Assembly (NCBI RefSeq): GCF_904846525.1 | Contig: NZ_CAJHAZ010000005.1 | Span: forward strand, 142,832-206,831 | DNA: 64,000 nt | DNA from: Psychrobacter sp. 1044 | GTDB taxonomy: Bacteria; Pseudomonadota; Gammaproteobacteria; Pseudomonadales; Moraxellaceae | Direction of reading: 5' to 3' | Part shown: positions 10,024 to 19,167 of the stretch, piece after piece | How the letters are laid out: each line of letters starts with the position of its first letter | How positions within the stretch are numbered: position 1 is the stretch's first letter | Notes under the pieces: generated by a model | Seen by the model: only the letters and a program-made list of their open reading frames with translations | Told to the model about the DNA's origin: nothing | Databases searched by the model: none | Program-made: the position numbers and the translations under genes

Positions 10024-11013
10024 ATGCCCAAATACCCTTTTTATTCGCAATGGATTGTCGCTATAGGTGCACTGATTTTTTCTATAAATGCGTCGGCAGT
10101 TACGTTAGACGAAGTAGCCGCAACGAACAAGCTCACAATTAAAGAGCAATCGACCAAAATAGTATCAACCCCAATAGCGTCAGCAGTTGCAATAACATCG
10201 CCTGTATCAACACCAGCCGTGCCGTCAAACTGTATCGCCGACAGTATTATTACAGCGGCTAATCTGTCAGATACGCGTGATAAGGGGCCTTTTTCGGTGG
10301 CTAAAAAACCCGTTCCTCGTCAGTTAGCCAATGGCTTTGGCGGCGGAACCATTTATTATCCAACCAACGCAGGCGGCTGTGGTCTGTTAGGCGGAATCGC
10401 GGTAGTACCCGGTTATGTGTCCTACGAATCTTCTATTAAATGGTGGGGGCCGCGTTTGGCATCTTGGGGATTTGTGGTTATTACCATCGATACCAACTCC
10501 ATTTATGATGACCCAGAGAGCCGTGCGGCGCAGTTAAGTGCCGCGCTTGATCATATGCTTCGTGACAATACGGTAGGCGCTCAGATAGATAGTACGCGCT
10601 TGGGTGCTATTGGCTGGTCAATGGGCGGCGGCGGCGCTCTCCAGCTAGCGACAAAACGTCAGACGGTTCGAGCGATTATTCCGCAAACGCCCTATCATGA
10701 TAAAAACTATGGCGAAATGAACACGCCTGCTTTATTCATTACTTGCCAAAATGACCGTATTGCCTCAAATAAAAAATACAGCAGCCCTTTTTATGATAAG
10801 GCTACAGGCGCAAAAATGAAGATTGAGATAAAGAACGGTAGCCATTTTTGTCCAAGTTATCGTTTTAATGAGATATTACTCAGCAAGCCGGGTATTGCTT
10901 GGATGCATCGCTATATTAATGGCGATACCCGCTTCGATCAGTTTTTATGTCGTAACGACAATTATGGCAAAAATCCTCGTATATCCGCTTACGACTATAA
11001 AAACTGCTCATAA
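10024..11013 (+). CDS. secreted PETase-like polyester hydrolase (cutinase/dienelactone-hydrolase fold)
   Basis: A 329-residue secreted alpha/beta hydrolase. A signal peptide (residues 1-25, cleavage after ASA) is followed by a Ser/Thr/Val-rich linker and the catalytic domain. The domain is strikingly close to Ideonella PETase: GTIYYPTNAGG, SSIKWWGPRLAS, FVVITIDTNS and GWSMGGGG match almost word for word. Triad: S199, D244, H274; oxyanion residues Y131 and M200; W198 precedes the serine. C241 and C276 match the extra disulfide of type II PETases, and a C-terminal Cys pair (FLCRND, KNCS) matches the second. Position 185 (PETase numbering) is Tyr, 238 is Phe, 214 is Tyr and 218 is Phe. Two further cysteines (C70, C119) may pair. 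It closely resembles the Moraxella TA144 lipase-1 (Mors1) group. Natural substrates may be cutin-like or lipid esters. Confidence 0.88.
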   Translation: MPKYPFYSQWIVAIGALIFSINASAVTLDEVAATNKLTIKEQSTKIVSTPIASAVAITSPVSTPAVPSNCIADSIITAANLSDTRDKGPFSVAKKPVPRQLANGFGGGTIYYPTNAGGCGLLGGIAVVPGYVSYESSIKWWGPRLASWGFVVITIDTNSIYDDPESRAAQLSAALDHMLRDNTVGAQIDSTRLGAIGWSMGGGGALQLATKRQTVRAIIPQTPYHDKNYGEMNTPALFITCQNDRIASNKKYSSPFYDKATGAKMKIEIKNGSHFCPSYRFNEILLSKPGIAWMHRYINGDTRFDQFLCRNDNYGKNPRISAYDYKNCS

Positions 11014-11112
11014 ACAAAGCACTCATGAGAAAAGCACTTATAAACTAGGTACTGATAAACTAGACACTTATAAACGATCCGTTGGTCAACGTCTGACTTA
11101 GGAGCGCTGAGC

Positions 11113-11148
11113 ATAAAAAAAGGCTACCGAAATGGCAGACTTTTTTAT
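11113..11148. terminator. bidirectional terminator between convergent genes
   Basis: AAAAAAGGCTACC and GGCAGACTTTTTT form a stem with two G-T pairs, flanked by A and T runs. It serves the hydrolase on the plus strand and the ankyrin lipoprotein on the minus strand. Confidence 0.7.
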
Positions 11149-11164
11149 AAAGTCATTAACGCAA

Positions 11165-11956
11165 TTATTCACAGCTCGCTTTGCCAGTGCGATGATTCAC
11201 AGCACCATTGGCGGCTAATAGCTTTTGCATATCAACCAAATCTCGCGAACACGCATATGAATAGGCACCTTGATTATACGAGCCCATTTTTTTGTCTTTG
11301 GTCGTTGCCACTAGATTTGGATTAGCGCCTTGCGCCAATAAATATTTGACAGTTTCAAGGCGATTATTACTAGCTGCAACCATAATCAAGGTTTCACCAT
11401 CACTTTCTACCGTCTGATCATTTAAGTCCACAGGTGCTTTTTCATTCAATAACGTATGTACTTTTTTGACAATATTGGTATTTTTTCCCAGTACAGCAGA
11501 TTTCATGACGTTATAAACATCACCGTCATCTTTAGCATAGATATCAGCACCTTTGCTGACTAAGTAATCGACCACATCTTCATAGCCGATAAAAGCAGCC
11601 CAGCCTAACGCCGTTTGGTTAAGGCTACCTGTATCTTTAACTTCTAAGTCTTGACCATTGTTAACCATGTATTTGACCGTGGCTAGATCACCATGTTTTA
11701 CGGCGTCAAACCAAGTAGCATCTGCACCTGTGGAGGGTTTGTCATAAAACACACGCCAAGAAAGTTTGTTTTGATTGGCAAGATCAAAATTCTCAGTAGT
11801 GCTGAAACGAAACCCCACTTGTGGGACTGGTGCGGTTTGAGCAGCTTGGATAGTGTCAATTTTAGTGACGCTGTTATCATTGTTTAGGCTTGAGCAACCT
11901 GCTAATAACATCGTTGCCATGACCGCTGATGCGCTCATTTTTCCAAAAAATCTCAT
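11165..11956 (-). CDS. ankyrin-repeat lipoprotein
   Basis: A 263-residue protein with a lipoprotein signal peptide: a short basic start, a hydrophobic core and the lipobox LLAGC at about residues 17-21. It is therefore predicted to be lipidated and held at a membrane facing the periplasm. From about residue 80 there are three to four ankyrin units (DAVKHGDLATVKYMVNNGQDLEVKD; NQTALGWAAFIGYEDVVDYLVSKGADIYAKD; ETLIMVAASNNRLETVKYLLAQGANPNLV). Ankyrin repeats bind proteins; the partner is unknown. A GAAGG site precedes the start by seven bases. It forms a single-gene unit convergent with the hydrolase. Confidence 0.85.
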   Translation of the reverse strand: MRFFGKMSASAVMATMLLAGCSSLNNDNSVTKIDTIQAAQTAPVPQVGFRFSTTENFDLANQNKLSWRVFYDKPSTGADATWFDAVKHGDLATVKYMVNNGQDLEVKDTGSLNQTALGWAAFIGYEDVVDYLVSKGADIYAKDDGDVYNVMKSAVLGKNTNIVKKVHTLLNEKAPVDLNDQTVESDGETLIMVAASNNRLETVKYLLAQGANPNLVATTKDKKMGSYNQGAYSYACSRDLVDMQKLLAANGAVNHRTGKASCE

Positions 11957-12257
11957 AACTCAACCTTCAAATACAAATTAAATAGTGAGAGATATTATAC
12001 AGATTCATTAAATAATAATCTATAAATTATAAGCTATGAATGACAATGACCCTCAGTTAATATAGGCTTATATCCGACTTTAACGTTATACACTGAACCT
12101 AACAATCAACATCTTTTTTATAACAGACTTTAGGTACATGATTCACCATAATAAGAGGTTATTTATAATAAGTTGTCATCTATTGACGAGAAATATTCAT
12201 TATTAAAATTACTAAGACATTCAAAAACTCGAATAAAAACACTAAGGAATAATTTCA
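11957..12257. other. AT-rich intergenic region
   Basis: About 300 bases between the divergent ankyrin lipoprotein and metallohydrolase-like genes. It must hold both promoters, but no box stands out from the AT-rich background. I see no RNA gene or repeat. Confidence 0.3.
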
Positions 12258-13004
12258 ATGACCGATAAAATTCATGATTTAGGGGCAGGATTTTGGAATA
12301 TACGCGGATCTTTTCGCATTGGCGGTGTTCTAAACATTGGTACTCAATCCTCACTTATACAGTTAAACTCAGGAAAGTTTATATTTTTGGATAGCTATTC
12401 ATTGACTGGTGATGTACGCGATGAGGTGATGGCATTAACCAATAATGGTCAAGACGTCGAAGCAGTACTGAACGTCCACCCATTCCATACGGTGCACTGT
12501 GCACAAATGGCAAAAGACTTCCCGCAGGCGACCTTTTATGGCAGTAGCCGCCACCATAAAAAAGTACCTGAAGTACAATGGGCAGATAACTTGGTTGAAA
12601 GCGATGCGGTGGCCAAGCGTTACCCTGAGCTTAAGTTCTCAATATCACAAGGCATCCACTATATCTCACCCAATGAGATGATTCATGCAGGCTCACTATT
12701 AGCCTATCATCCTGCCAGTCAAAGCTTGCACGTCGATGATACCTTTATGAGTCCACCGATGAAGTTATTAGAGGCGATATTACCTGAACTGATACTACAC
12801 CCAACGACCAAAAAAGCGCTAAAAAATGGGCCCAATGCAGGCAAGCAATATTGCGATTGGGCAAGCAATTTGGCACATGAATGGCGCGATGTGCGTAATT
12901 TCTGCGCCGCACATTCCTATTTAGTGACATTTAATGACGGTGAGTTTGAAGTGGCGCTATTAAAAGCCATTGATAAAGCCCGTCCAAAATTAGAAAAAGC
13001 TTAA
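12258..13004 (+). CDS. metallo-beta-lactamase-fold-like protein of unknown function
   Basis: A 248-residue cytoplasmic protein without signal peptide or membrane segments. The opening (IGTQSSLIQLNSGKFIFLDSYS) and the segment NVHPFHTVHCAQM resemble the first strands and an altered metal-binding loop of metallo-beta-lactamase-fold hydrolases. His spacing is H-x-x-H-x-x-H rather than the canonical HxHxDH. Later histidines (VDDTFMSPP, SLHVDD) may contribute. AAGGA lies nine bases before the ATG and a strong terminator follows, so it is a single-gene unit. I would not assign a substrate; the fold call itself is tentative. Confidence 0.7.
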   Translation: MTDKIHDLGAGFWNIRGSFRIGGVLNIGTQSSLIQLNSGKFIFLDSYSLTGDVRDEVMALTNNGQDVEAVLNVHPFHTVHCAQMAKDFPQATFYGSSRHHKKVPEVQWADNLVESDAVAKRYPELKFSISQGIHYISPNEMIHAGSLLAYHPASQSLHVDDTFMSPPMKLLEAILPELILHPTTKKALKNGPNAGKQYCDWASNLAHEWRDVRNFCAAHSYLVTFNDGEFEVALLKAIDKARPKLEKA

Positions 13005-13036
13005 TTGACCGTATAATCTCACATTCGAAGCATAAC

Positions 13037-13070
13037 AAAGGGAGTGACCAAGATGGTCACTCCCTTTTTT
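13037..13070 (+). terminator. strong intrinsic terminator
   Basis: A perfect 13-base stem (AAAGGGAGTGACC / GGTCACTCCCTTT), five-base loop and six T, shortly after the metallohydrolase-like gene and convergent with nsrR. Confidence 0.9.
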
Positions 13071-13098
13071 GCAATGACGCCATCAACATCAAAAATCA

Positions 13099-13617
13099 CT
13101 AACGAAACAATAAAGACGCTAGCTCATCTTGGTTATTGATAATATCTGCCAAGGTATAGCTCTCAAGGACGTTAATAAATGCCGTCAATGCTTCAAAGAA
13201 CACACTTTTTAGTTGGCATGCTGGGCTAATGACACAGCCTCTAGCGTTATTTGTCGTTTCATCAATAAGCGTAATAGGCAAACCTGTTGAACCAGTCTGT
13301 CGACCATCACTACTCTTATCATTCGCGGGGGTCGCAAAACACTCGACCAAATCGAAATCCGGCTCTATTTGTTTAATTAATATACCCAAATTGATGTCTT
13401 TTGGCGCACGAGCCAAACGTATACCACCATTTTTACCACGCACACTTTCTATATAACCAAGCTGACCCAACTGATGAATAATCTTGGTCAAATGACTTTT
13501 AGAAATGCCATAACTGTTAGCAATATCACTGATATTTGCAAGTAATGGCGGCTCTGGTCTCACCGCCAAGTAAATCAATGAGCGCAGCGCATAATCGCTA
13601 TAATTGGTCAATCGCAT
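13099..13617 (-). CDS. nsrR: Rrf2-family NO-sensing repressor NsrR
   Basis: A 172-residue Rrf2 regulator. The winged-helix domain (MRLTNYSDYALRSLIYLAV, then GISKSHLTKIIHQL and VRGKNGGIRLAR) matches NsrR closely. D8 and three cysteines (C93, C128, C134) correspond to the Fe-S ligands of Enterobacteriaceae NsrR. The last two keep the six-residue spacing (CVISPACQLK), but about 30 extra residues rich in Ser, Thr and Gly separate C93 from C128. It should hold a [4Fe-4S] cluster and release DNA on NO exposure. AGGAG precedes the start. The neighbouring nnrS has a matching operator, supporting NsrR over IscR. The gene carries no obvious operator of its own. Confidence 0.9.
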   Translation of the reverse strand: MRLTNYSDYALRSLIYLAVRPEPPLLANISDIANSYGISKSHLTKIIHQLGQLGYIESVRGKNGGIRLARAPKDINLGILIKQIEPDFDLVECFATPANDKSSDGRQTGSTGLPITLIDETTNNARGCVISPACQLKSVFFEALTAFINVLESYTLADIINNQDELASLLFR

Positions 13618-13901
13618 TTATTTGCGCTCCTATTTTATATAAATCTTTCAAATATGTATCAGCTTAAATTTTAGCAATGTAACTCTATAAGTTTGAAAAT
13701 GAGGGTCTTGAAGAATCAGTGTCCCAGACAAACGGTATTTCGGATAAACGGTATTTTAAACAAACAGTGTCTGGAAAACAAAGGTCTTAAAACCTTATAA
13801 CATTTGCAAAATAATCTACTTAAAAATATCAACAATCAGTCGATAGACTTGGATAAATCCCCTATTATTTTGGCGATAGCATTATAACGGCTCTACAGGC
13901 T

Positions 13902-15143
13902 CTAACCAAACAAACCATCAGGTCTAGGACGTGCCAGCATCGGCAAATAACTGATGCAAAATAGCACGAAGCAAGCAATCCACGCCCCTTGGGCAATCAT
14001 GATCCATAATAGATAGTGACTCATATCGGCAAGCGGCAACAGCACGCGACTGACAAATACCAATACCATCAGACCATACATAATATTCACCGTCTTGGGC
14101 GGCTGATGAATGCTGCGTCCCGTATGACCAAGCGATACCCGCGTCATCATCGCTACGGTCATCATACCAACGCCTGCAATGGCAAGCCCATGCATCGCAA
14201 TACTATGAGTATAGCCCAACCATGGTTGCAGCGCATACAGCAGAAAACTCAAACACATGCCCAAAAATGCAACATATAATGACCAAAGCAATGGCTTTTG
14301 CCAGATACCGCGATGATACCAGCCTACCAGACGGACGATATTAACCACTGCTACGCCAAGTGCCGTAATAGTCAGCAGATACTTATTAGGATAAAACAAG
14401 TCACTGATAAAAAACGTTAAGAAAAACAATAAACTCGCAATATCCTGTACTTTACTATTGCGCAACTTGATGACTTCCGTCGTTCCAACACTCAGACCAC
14501 GTTCAATAAAGAATGGCACCACGCGGCGACCAATGGTCAGCACCAAACCGATAATCAAATAAAATCCTAGATAAATACCTATTTTAGTCATACTCATATC
14601 GGCATTGATAATACCCCAGTAGCAGATTCCATTGCCAACGGTCAATAAGGCCAATTTCGCTAAGATGCCCATTTGCTTATACTGCTTGACCTGCAATACC
14701 GCTCGACATATCACAAATGCCATCGAGGCGATAAACAATAAGTCAAATACTGCGGCGACATATAACAACGATATACTGCTACCCGCAACCGTCATACCAA
14801 GCCCAAAACCTGCCCAGCTCAAACGTGCCAGCAGCCAACAGCCAAATATAGCCAGCAGCTTATAACCATGCGGCATCATTACCCCTGTCCACGTCTTCAC
14901 TGCCGTGAGGAGAAATCCTGCAATGACCGCCAAGGCATAACCATAGACCATCTCATGACCGTGCCAGTACAACGGATTCAGTGCTTGTGCGTCAATATCT
15001 GTATGACCAGTAAATACAAAAGACCATAGCAGCATCGTTATCACGGCAAATAGCGCGGCAGCACTAAAAAATATCCGAAAGCTCAAATTCAGAATGGGAT
15101 GCGGAGAGCTGGGCGGCTTGCTGGGTAAGTTGATCGATTGCAT
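13902..15143 (-). CDS. nnrS: NnrS family membrane protein
   Basis: A 413-residue polytopic membrane protein with about 12 hydrophobic segments. NnrS hallmarks include FRIFFSAAALFAVITML, PLYWHGHEMVYGYALAVIAGFLLTAV, RVVPFFIERG and the late MTRVSLGHTGR. The histidines in WHGHEM and LGHTGR are the conserved putative heme/copper ligands. NnrS proteins protect against nitric oxide and related iron-thiol stress by an incompletely known mechanism. The gene is expressed from its own promoter covered by an NsrR site. Confidence 0.92.
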   Translation of the reverse strand: MQSINLPSKPPSSPHPILNLSFRIFFSAAALFAVITMLLWSFVFTGHTDIDAQALNPLYWHGHEMVYGYALAVIAGFLLTAVKTWTGVMMPHGYKLLAIFGCWLLARLSWAGFGLGMTVAGSSISLLYVAAVFDLLFIASMAFVICRAVLQVKQYKQMGILAKLALLTVGNGICYWGIINADMSMTKIGIYLGFYLIIGLVLTIGRRVVPFFIERGLSVGTTEVIKLRNSKVQDIASLLFFLTFFISDLFYPNKYLLTITALGVAVVNIVRLVGWYHRGIWQKPLLWSLYVAFLGMCLSFLLYALQPWLGYTHSIAMHGLAIAGVGMMTVAMMTRVSLGHTGRSIHQPPKTVNIMYGLMVLVFVSRVLLPLADMSHYLLWIMIAQGAWIACFVLFCISYLPMLARPRPDGLFG

Positions 15144-15182
15144 GGCAGTCTTCTTAGAAGCATATGAATAGAGTTTAACTTA

Positions 15183-15218
15183 AAGATTCATTTTAAATGA
15201 ATGTTACAAGTTATACAA
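15183..15218 (-). promoter_or_regulatory. nnrS promoter with overlapping NsrR operator
   Basis: An 11-1-11 inverted repeat occupies 15183-15205: AAGATTCATTT, one central T, AAATGAATGTT. It matches the NsrR consensus half-site AAGATGCATTT at 10 of 11 and 9 of 11 positions. On the minus strand a TTGTAT -35 box (15213-15218) and TAAAAT -10 box (15190-15195) are 17 bases apart, so the operator covers the -10 region. It lies 40 bases before nnrS, and repression relieved by NO is the natural reading. Confidence 0.8.
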
Positions 15219-15341
15219 TAGTGATAATTTTATAGCTCATTATAACGGTTTGCTATTAGTATAAAAAACCACCACTGATAAGACTATTAGCGGTTTAGCA
15301 CGTGCTATTTAGTATTTATGGTCAAAAATCCATAAACTGCT

Positions 15342-16745
15342 TTAACTTACATGACCGCCTTGCCATTTATCAATGAACTCACCATTGGGATCGTATTGCT
15401 GGGTTTGCTTGCTAAGATTAAATTGCCGACATCCTCTTGGATCAGCGCCTACGCCCGCTAGATATTGCCAATTACCCCAATTAATCGCGACATCATAATC
15501 GATAAGATGTTGCTCAAAATAGGTTGCACCGTAACGCCAGTCTAAACCCAACTCATGAATCAAGCAGCTAGCAACGATTTGTCTGCCACGATTGGACATA
15601 TACCCTGTTTGCTTTAGCTGATTCATGCAGGCATTGACGATAGGATATGGTGTACTGCCATTCTGCCATTGCTGCAAACGCTGATCGTCAAAATGAGTAG
15701 CTGGTAATTGATGACCAATGCCCTTAAACAAAAATAGATTGCTACCATGTTCAATCGCATACCAATAAAAATACTCGCGCCACAGCAGCTCAAACCATAT
15801 CCAATACGTTGACTCATTGGCGATAATCTCACGCTCATAATGACGTAAGTGATTCAATAGTATTTTCACAGACAAGCAACCATTTGCCAGCCAAGGCGAG
15901 AATTTAGTGGAATGCGTCCAGTCATCCAGTGCATTACGTGTGGTTTTATAAGTGTGCGGCGCAGCAGAATCAAAATAGTGAGTTAAATGAAGCATTGCAT
16001 TTGTTTCACCACCTTTAAAACTAAGCGCTTGCTCATCAGATGGTTGTGTTTGAAAAAGGTATTTACTATGACCTATCAACGCATCAGGCATTGGCGGTAG
16101 CGACTTTGGCGTAGGAGAAACAGCCACTTCGTCGTCAGCATTCAATAAATCATGACTTGCTTCAACCTTTTTTCGAAACTGGGTAAAGCTTTTAGGCAGG
16201 CCTTGTGTCGGTAAATCAGCAAATAGCGTATGGGTTGATTGCCTGTGCCATATTATCTGCGGATATTTGCTCTGCAAGGCAGCATAACCTTTATTTTGAT
16301 TATAATCTGCCGTATGGCTGACACAGATATCGGTGACTTGTTGCTGCTCAATGAGCTGGCATAACTGAGTAAAGGCGTTTAAGGCAGACTTTACCTTATC
16401 TGGTGACAAATGACTCTTTGATGAATAGCTTGGCGACAGATACAGCAATCGATTACCAAGGCGCTGAAGCAATCGATCCAAATCAGCCAAGCTCTCAGAC
16501 AAGAACTGCCGACGAGCAGCGCCCATCTCATTAAAATGGTAAGCTTGACGGTTCTCTTTCGGTTCAATGCAATCAGCCAAAAAATCAGCATAGATGAGCA
16601 TCAGGTTGCCTTGATTACTTTTAGCCAATGTCGCCGCTTTGACTAACGTTTCATTGTCCTCTATGCGCAAATCGTTATGAAATAAGACCAATACCGCTTT
16701 TTTGACTGACTTATTTGATGCGTTGTCTGATTGGTGATTTGACAT
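15342..16745 (-). CDS. cryptochrome DASH / DNA photolyase
   Basis: A flavoprotein of about 467 residues in the photolyase/cryptochrome family. The N-terminal antenna domain starts VLVLFHNDLRIEDNETLVKAA. The FAD-binding helical domain carries ELLWREYFYWYA and MSNRGRQIVASCLIHELGLDWRYGA. The end (WGNWQYLAGVGADPRGCRQFNL, then YDPNGEFI) is the DASH signature. DASH proteins repair cyclobutane pyrimidine dimers mainly in single-stranded DNA. The ATG at MSNHQSD is preferred to a GTG 11 codons upstream. The gene is monocistronic and is plausibly relevant to a sunlit cold habitat. Confidence 0.9.
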   Translation of the reverse strand: MSNHQSDNASNKSVKKAVLVLFHNDLRIEDNETLVKAATLAKSNQGNLMLIYADFLADCIEPKENRQAYHFNEMGAARRQFLSESLADLDRLLQRLGNRLLYLSPSYSSKSHLSPDKVKSALNAFTQLCQLIEQQQVTDICVSHTADYNQNKGYAALQSKYPQIIWHRQSTHTLFADLPTQGLPKSFTQFRKKVEASHDLLNADDEVAVSPTPKSLPPMPDALIGHSKYLFQTQPSDEQALSFKGGETNAMLHLTHYFDSAAPHTYKTTRNALDDWTHSTKFSPWLANGCLSVKILLNHLRHYEREIIANESTYWIWFELLWREYFYWYAIEHGSNLFLFKGIGHQLPATHFDDQRLQQWQNGSTPYPIVNACMNQLKQTGYMSNRGRQIVASCLIHELGLDWRYGATYFEQHLIDYDVAINWGNWQYLAGVGADPRGCRQFNLSKQTQQYDPNGEFIDKWQGGHVS

Positions 16746-16945
16746 ACTCTCGATTCCCAAGTAGTTAAACGCGCTCACTTGAAGCTGAGTCTAAACTATA
16801 ATATTTTAGAATGTGACACACAGTATAGAGCGTGTTACCCGTTCAACTTAAGTCGCTATCCTCGTTGTTATCTGCGTTATACTAGCCATAAGCATTGACT
16901 ATCACTGAGCTGACTGCTTAGATGGTTTATAATTAGGAGAATGTC

Positions 16946-17176
16946 ATGACTCAAGAACACGCTTCCCATGAAAAGCGCAAAATCATCGATAAGTTTTTGA
17001 TGAAACTCACCAAAGAGGAGCCGCAAATGTATTATGCTAGCACCTCTGAGGTCGCTCGTAGTATCCATACTATGATAAAAGAACACACCAATCGCCTGTC
17101 GGTAGAAGATCAGGCGCTCGTTAGACATATGACCGTCGAGGAGATACAAGACTTGCTAGGCTTTCACCTTAAATAA
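16946..17176 (+). CDS. small conserved-looking hypothetical protein
   Basis: A 76-residue, highly charged, His-rich protein with no signal peptide or membrane segment. It has an excellent AGGAGA ribosome-binding site five bases before the ATG and its own downstream terminator, so I regard it as a genuine gene. The predicted secondary structure is mostly helical. No recognised domain and no neighbour that suggests a function. Confidence 0.7.
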   Translation: MTQEHASHEKRKIIDKFLMKLTKEEPQMYYASTSEVARSIHTMIKEHTNRLSVEDQALVRHMTVEEIQDLLGFHLK

Positions 17177-17197
17177 TCACACTTTCAACGTTCCCAT

Positions 17198-17228
17198 AAA
17201 AAAAGCCCGCTTATTTGCAGGCTTTTTT
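17198..17228. terminator. bidirectional terminator
   Basis: An AAAAAAGCCCGC / GCAGGCTTTTTT stem with six-base loop and T runs on both strands, between the small plus-strand gene and the convergent aldehyde dehydrogenase. Confidence 0.85.
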
Positions 17229-17270
17229 ATTATTAAAACTTTAATTTAGAGCATTGAAAATATACATCGC

Positions 17271-18761
17271 TTAAAACGGATACTCGCGTGGCTCATGTTG
17301 CATAGATATCCAGTGCGTTCTAGTGAACTCTTCTAGCACCCACTCACCGTTAAAACGACCAATACCTGAGTTTTTCTCGCCACCGAATGGCAAGTTACTT
17401 TCATCATTGACTGAAATATCATTAATATGGGTCATGCCTGCTCTGATACCGCGAGCAAAGCGCATGCCTTTTGCCATATCTTTTGTAAATACCGCACTCG
17501 ACAGACCAAACATTGAGTCATTGGCGATCGATAACGCATCATCTTCATCTTTGGCACGGATGATACCGACCAATGGTCCAAATACCTCATTACGTGACAA
17601 ATCCATCTCACGCGTCACTTCAGTAAAGATGTGCGGCGGTACAACTTGTCCTTTAATCTCACCACTTAGTATCATTTTTGCGCCTTCTTGCTGCGCATTA
17701 GCGATTTTCTCTTTCAACGATTCGACTTGTTTTTTATTAATAATCGGACCAACCGCCGTGTCTTGTTTGCTCGGATCGCCGACGTTTAACGTTTTAACAT
17801 GCGCCAAGAAACGCTCAACAAAGTCATCATAAATCTCGTCTTCAACGATAATACGATTGATAGCAATACAGATTTGACCTTGATGTAAGAACTTCCCAAA
17901 GGCGGCTGCTTTGACCGCTTGCTCAATATCAGCGTCTTTTAGTACCACAAATGGACTGTTACCACCCAACTCAAGCGCTACTTGTTTAATGCACTCGCCG
18001 CCATTAGCCAACTCGCCAATGCGCTTACCGACTGAAGTAGAGCCAGTAAATGATACAAAGCTTGGGGTTTTGTGTTCAACGATCGCATCTCCTATCTCTT
18101 TGCCTGAGCCAACAACCACGTTGAGCAAGCCTTTTGGCAAACCTGCTTCTTCAAATACTTTTGCTAGCAGCAAACCACCAGTCACTGGGGTATCACTCGC
18201 AGGTTTGAGTACCACAGCGTTACCAAGTGCTAAGGCTGGTGCAATAGAACGTTGGGTCAAATGTAATGGAAAGTTCCACGGACTAATGACAGCAACGACA
18301 CCAATGGGCTCACGGTAAACAAAGTTTTCTTTGCCAGGGGTGTTAGATGGACGAATCTCGCCATGTACACGACTTGGGAAAGTCGCAGCCTCAAGGGTAA
18401 TGGCGCGGGTAGCAGCAAACTCAACCATGGCTTTAACACGGGTACTGCCCGACTCTTTAATGAGCCAATCGACGATTTCATCTTGGCGCTGATCTAAAAT
18501 CTCAACCACTTTATATAGTACACCTGCTCGTGTCGCTGGCGTTTGCTGTGCCCACTCTTTTTGTGCCGCACTTGCTGCTTGATACGCTTCATTAAGCTGC
18601 GCTTCTGTCGCCTGCTGAATCTTTACAAGTGTATCGCCATTGTAGGGGTTGGTATTGGTATTGACGCTATCGTCTTGACCGCTTTGCCATTCCCCTGCAA
18701 TGTACTGGAGGTGGAAATCATTATAGGCATTGGCTTTGGTATTATCGGTATCAGTTGACAT
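17271..18761 (-). CDS. NAD(P)-dependent aldehyde dehydrogenase, benzaldehyde/vanillin dehydrogenase-like
   Basis: A 496-residue class 3-like aldehyde dehydrogenase oxidising aldehydes to acids. The cofactor site ([15 protein letters not shown]), NAD-loop ([13 protein letters not shown]), general base (LELGGNSPF) and catalytic cysteine ([11 protein letters not shown]) are intact. IAINR and the ending [14 protein letters not shown] recall benzaldehyde/vanillin dehydrogenases, so aromatic or reactive aldehydes are likely substrates. The ATG at MSTD is preceded by AGAAG at a proper distance. It is divergent from the NemR-like regulator and has the TAGACGACTGGTCTA operator upstream, which ties it to the detoxification genes on the other side. 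Confidence 0.88.
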   Translation of the reverse strand: MSTDTDNTKANAYNDFHLQYIAGEWQSGQDDSVNTNTNPYNGDTLVKIQQATEAQLNEAYQAASAAQKEWAQQTPATRAGVLYKVVEILDQRQDEIVDWLIKESGSTRVKAMVEFAATRAITLEAATFPSRVHGEIRPSNTPGKENFVYREPIGVVAVISPWNFPLHLTQRSIAPALALGNAVVLKPASDTPVTGGLLLAKVFEEAGLPKGLLNVVVGSGKEIGDAIVEHKTPSFVSFTGSTSVGKRIGELANGGECIKQVALELGGNSPFVVLKDADIEQAVKAAAFGKFLHQGQICIAINRIIVEDEIYDDFVERFLAHVKTLNVGDPSKQDTAVGPIINKKQVESLKEKIANAQQEGAKMILSGEIKGQVVPPHIFTEVTREMDLSRNEVFGPLVGIIRAKDEDDALSIANDSMFGLSSAVFTKDMAKGMRFARGIRAGMTHINDISVNDESNLPFGGEKNSGIGRFNGEWVLEEFTRTHWISMQHEPREYPF

Positions 18762-18918
18762 AATTCTTCTCATTTATTTTATGGATGTTATGTTGGTTGT
18801 CAATAAAACAGTATGACTAGCAAATTGAGGCAGATAAAAAATAACCCTTAACACAGTTATTTATATTAAATAGCCTGCGCTCGCAACATTTGATTAAACA
18901 CATCAAAACGAAACTTGC

Positions 18919-18933
18919 TAGACGACTGGTCTA
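18919..18933. promoter_or_regulatory. operator copy 1 of the NemR-like regulator
   Basis: TAGACGACTGGTCTA, an inverted repeat of TAGAC around a five-base centre. It lies 158 bases before the aldehyde dehydrogenase start, in the 406-base divergent gap shared with the regulator. The identical 15 bases occur at 19859. It resembles the TAGAC-GTCTA boxes of NemR. The rest of the gap shows no other clear signal. Confidence 0.75.
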
Positions 18934-19167
18934 ATGCTACCATAGACCTCATACAAATAAGCGTATTTTGTCAGCAAGTATTGTTGAAAAAACGTAACGT
19001 GACCATATCAACCTTTACAATAAGCACTAATTATAAGCAACAATAAAAATCTGCATCGACCCATAGAAAGTATCATGAATAATTGTTAATAGCGCGCTAA
19101 GTAGCATTATTCGCTATACCTTATCTCTGAAATACATTCATAAAAAATATAGGAGGACATTACTATT

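Noticed and set aside
10868..11101. Frame with THEKSTYKLGTDKLDTYK repeats after the polyester hydrolase
   Set aside because: It arises from degenerate ACTTATAAAC-like DNA repeats in another frame and overlaps the hydrolase; no start signal.
12163..12354. Minus-strand frame before the metallohydrolase-like gene
   Set aside because: Lies in AT-rich DNA, has no ribosome-binding site and overlaps the opposite, better-supported gene.
13618..13720. NsrR operator in front of nsrR itself
   Set aside because: Only weak partial matches (such as AAATATGTAT); far below the quality of the nnrS site.
13725..13775. Inverted repeat CCAGACA/TGTCTGG with two AAACGGTATTT copies between nsrR and nnrS
   Set aside because: Short arms with a long loop and no T run; not convincing as terminator or operator.
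17323..17832. 169-codon frame opposite the aldehyde dehydrogenase
   Set aside because: Antisense shadow of a conserved gene; no ribosome-binding site.
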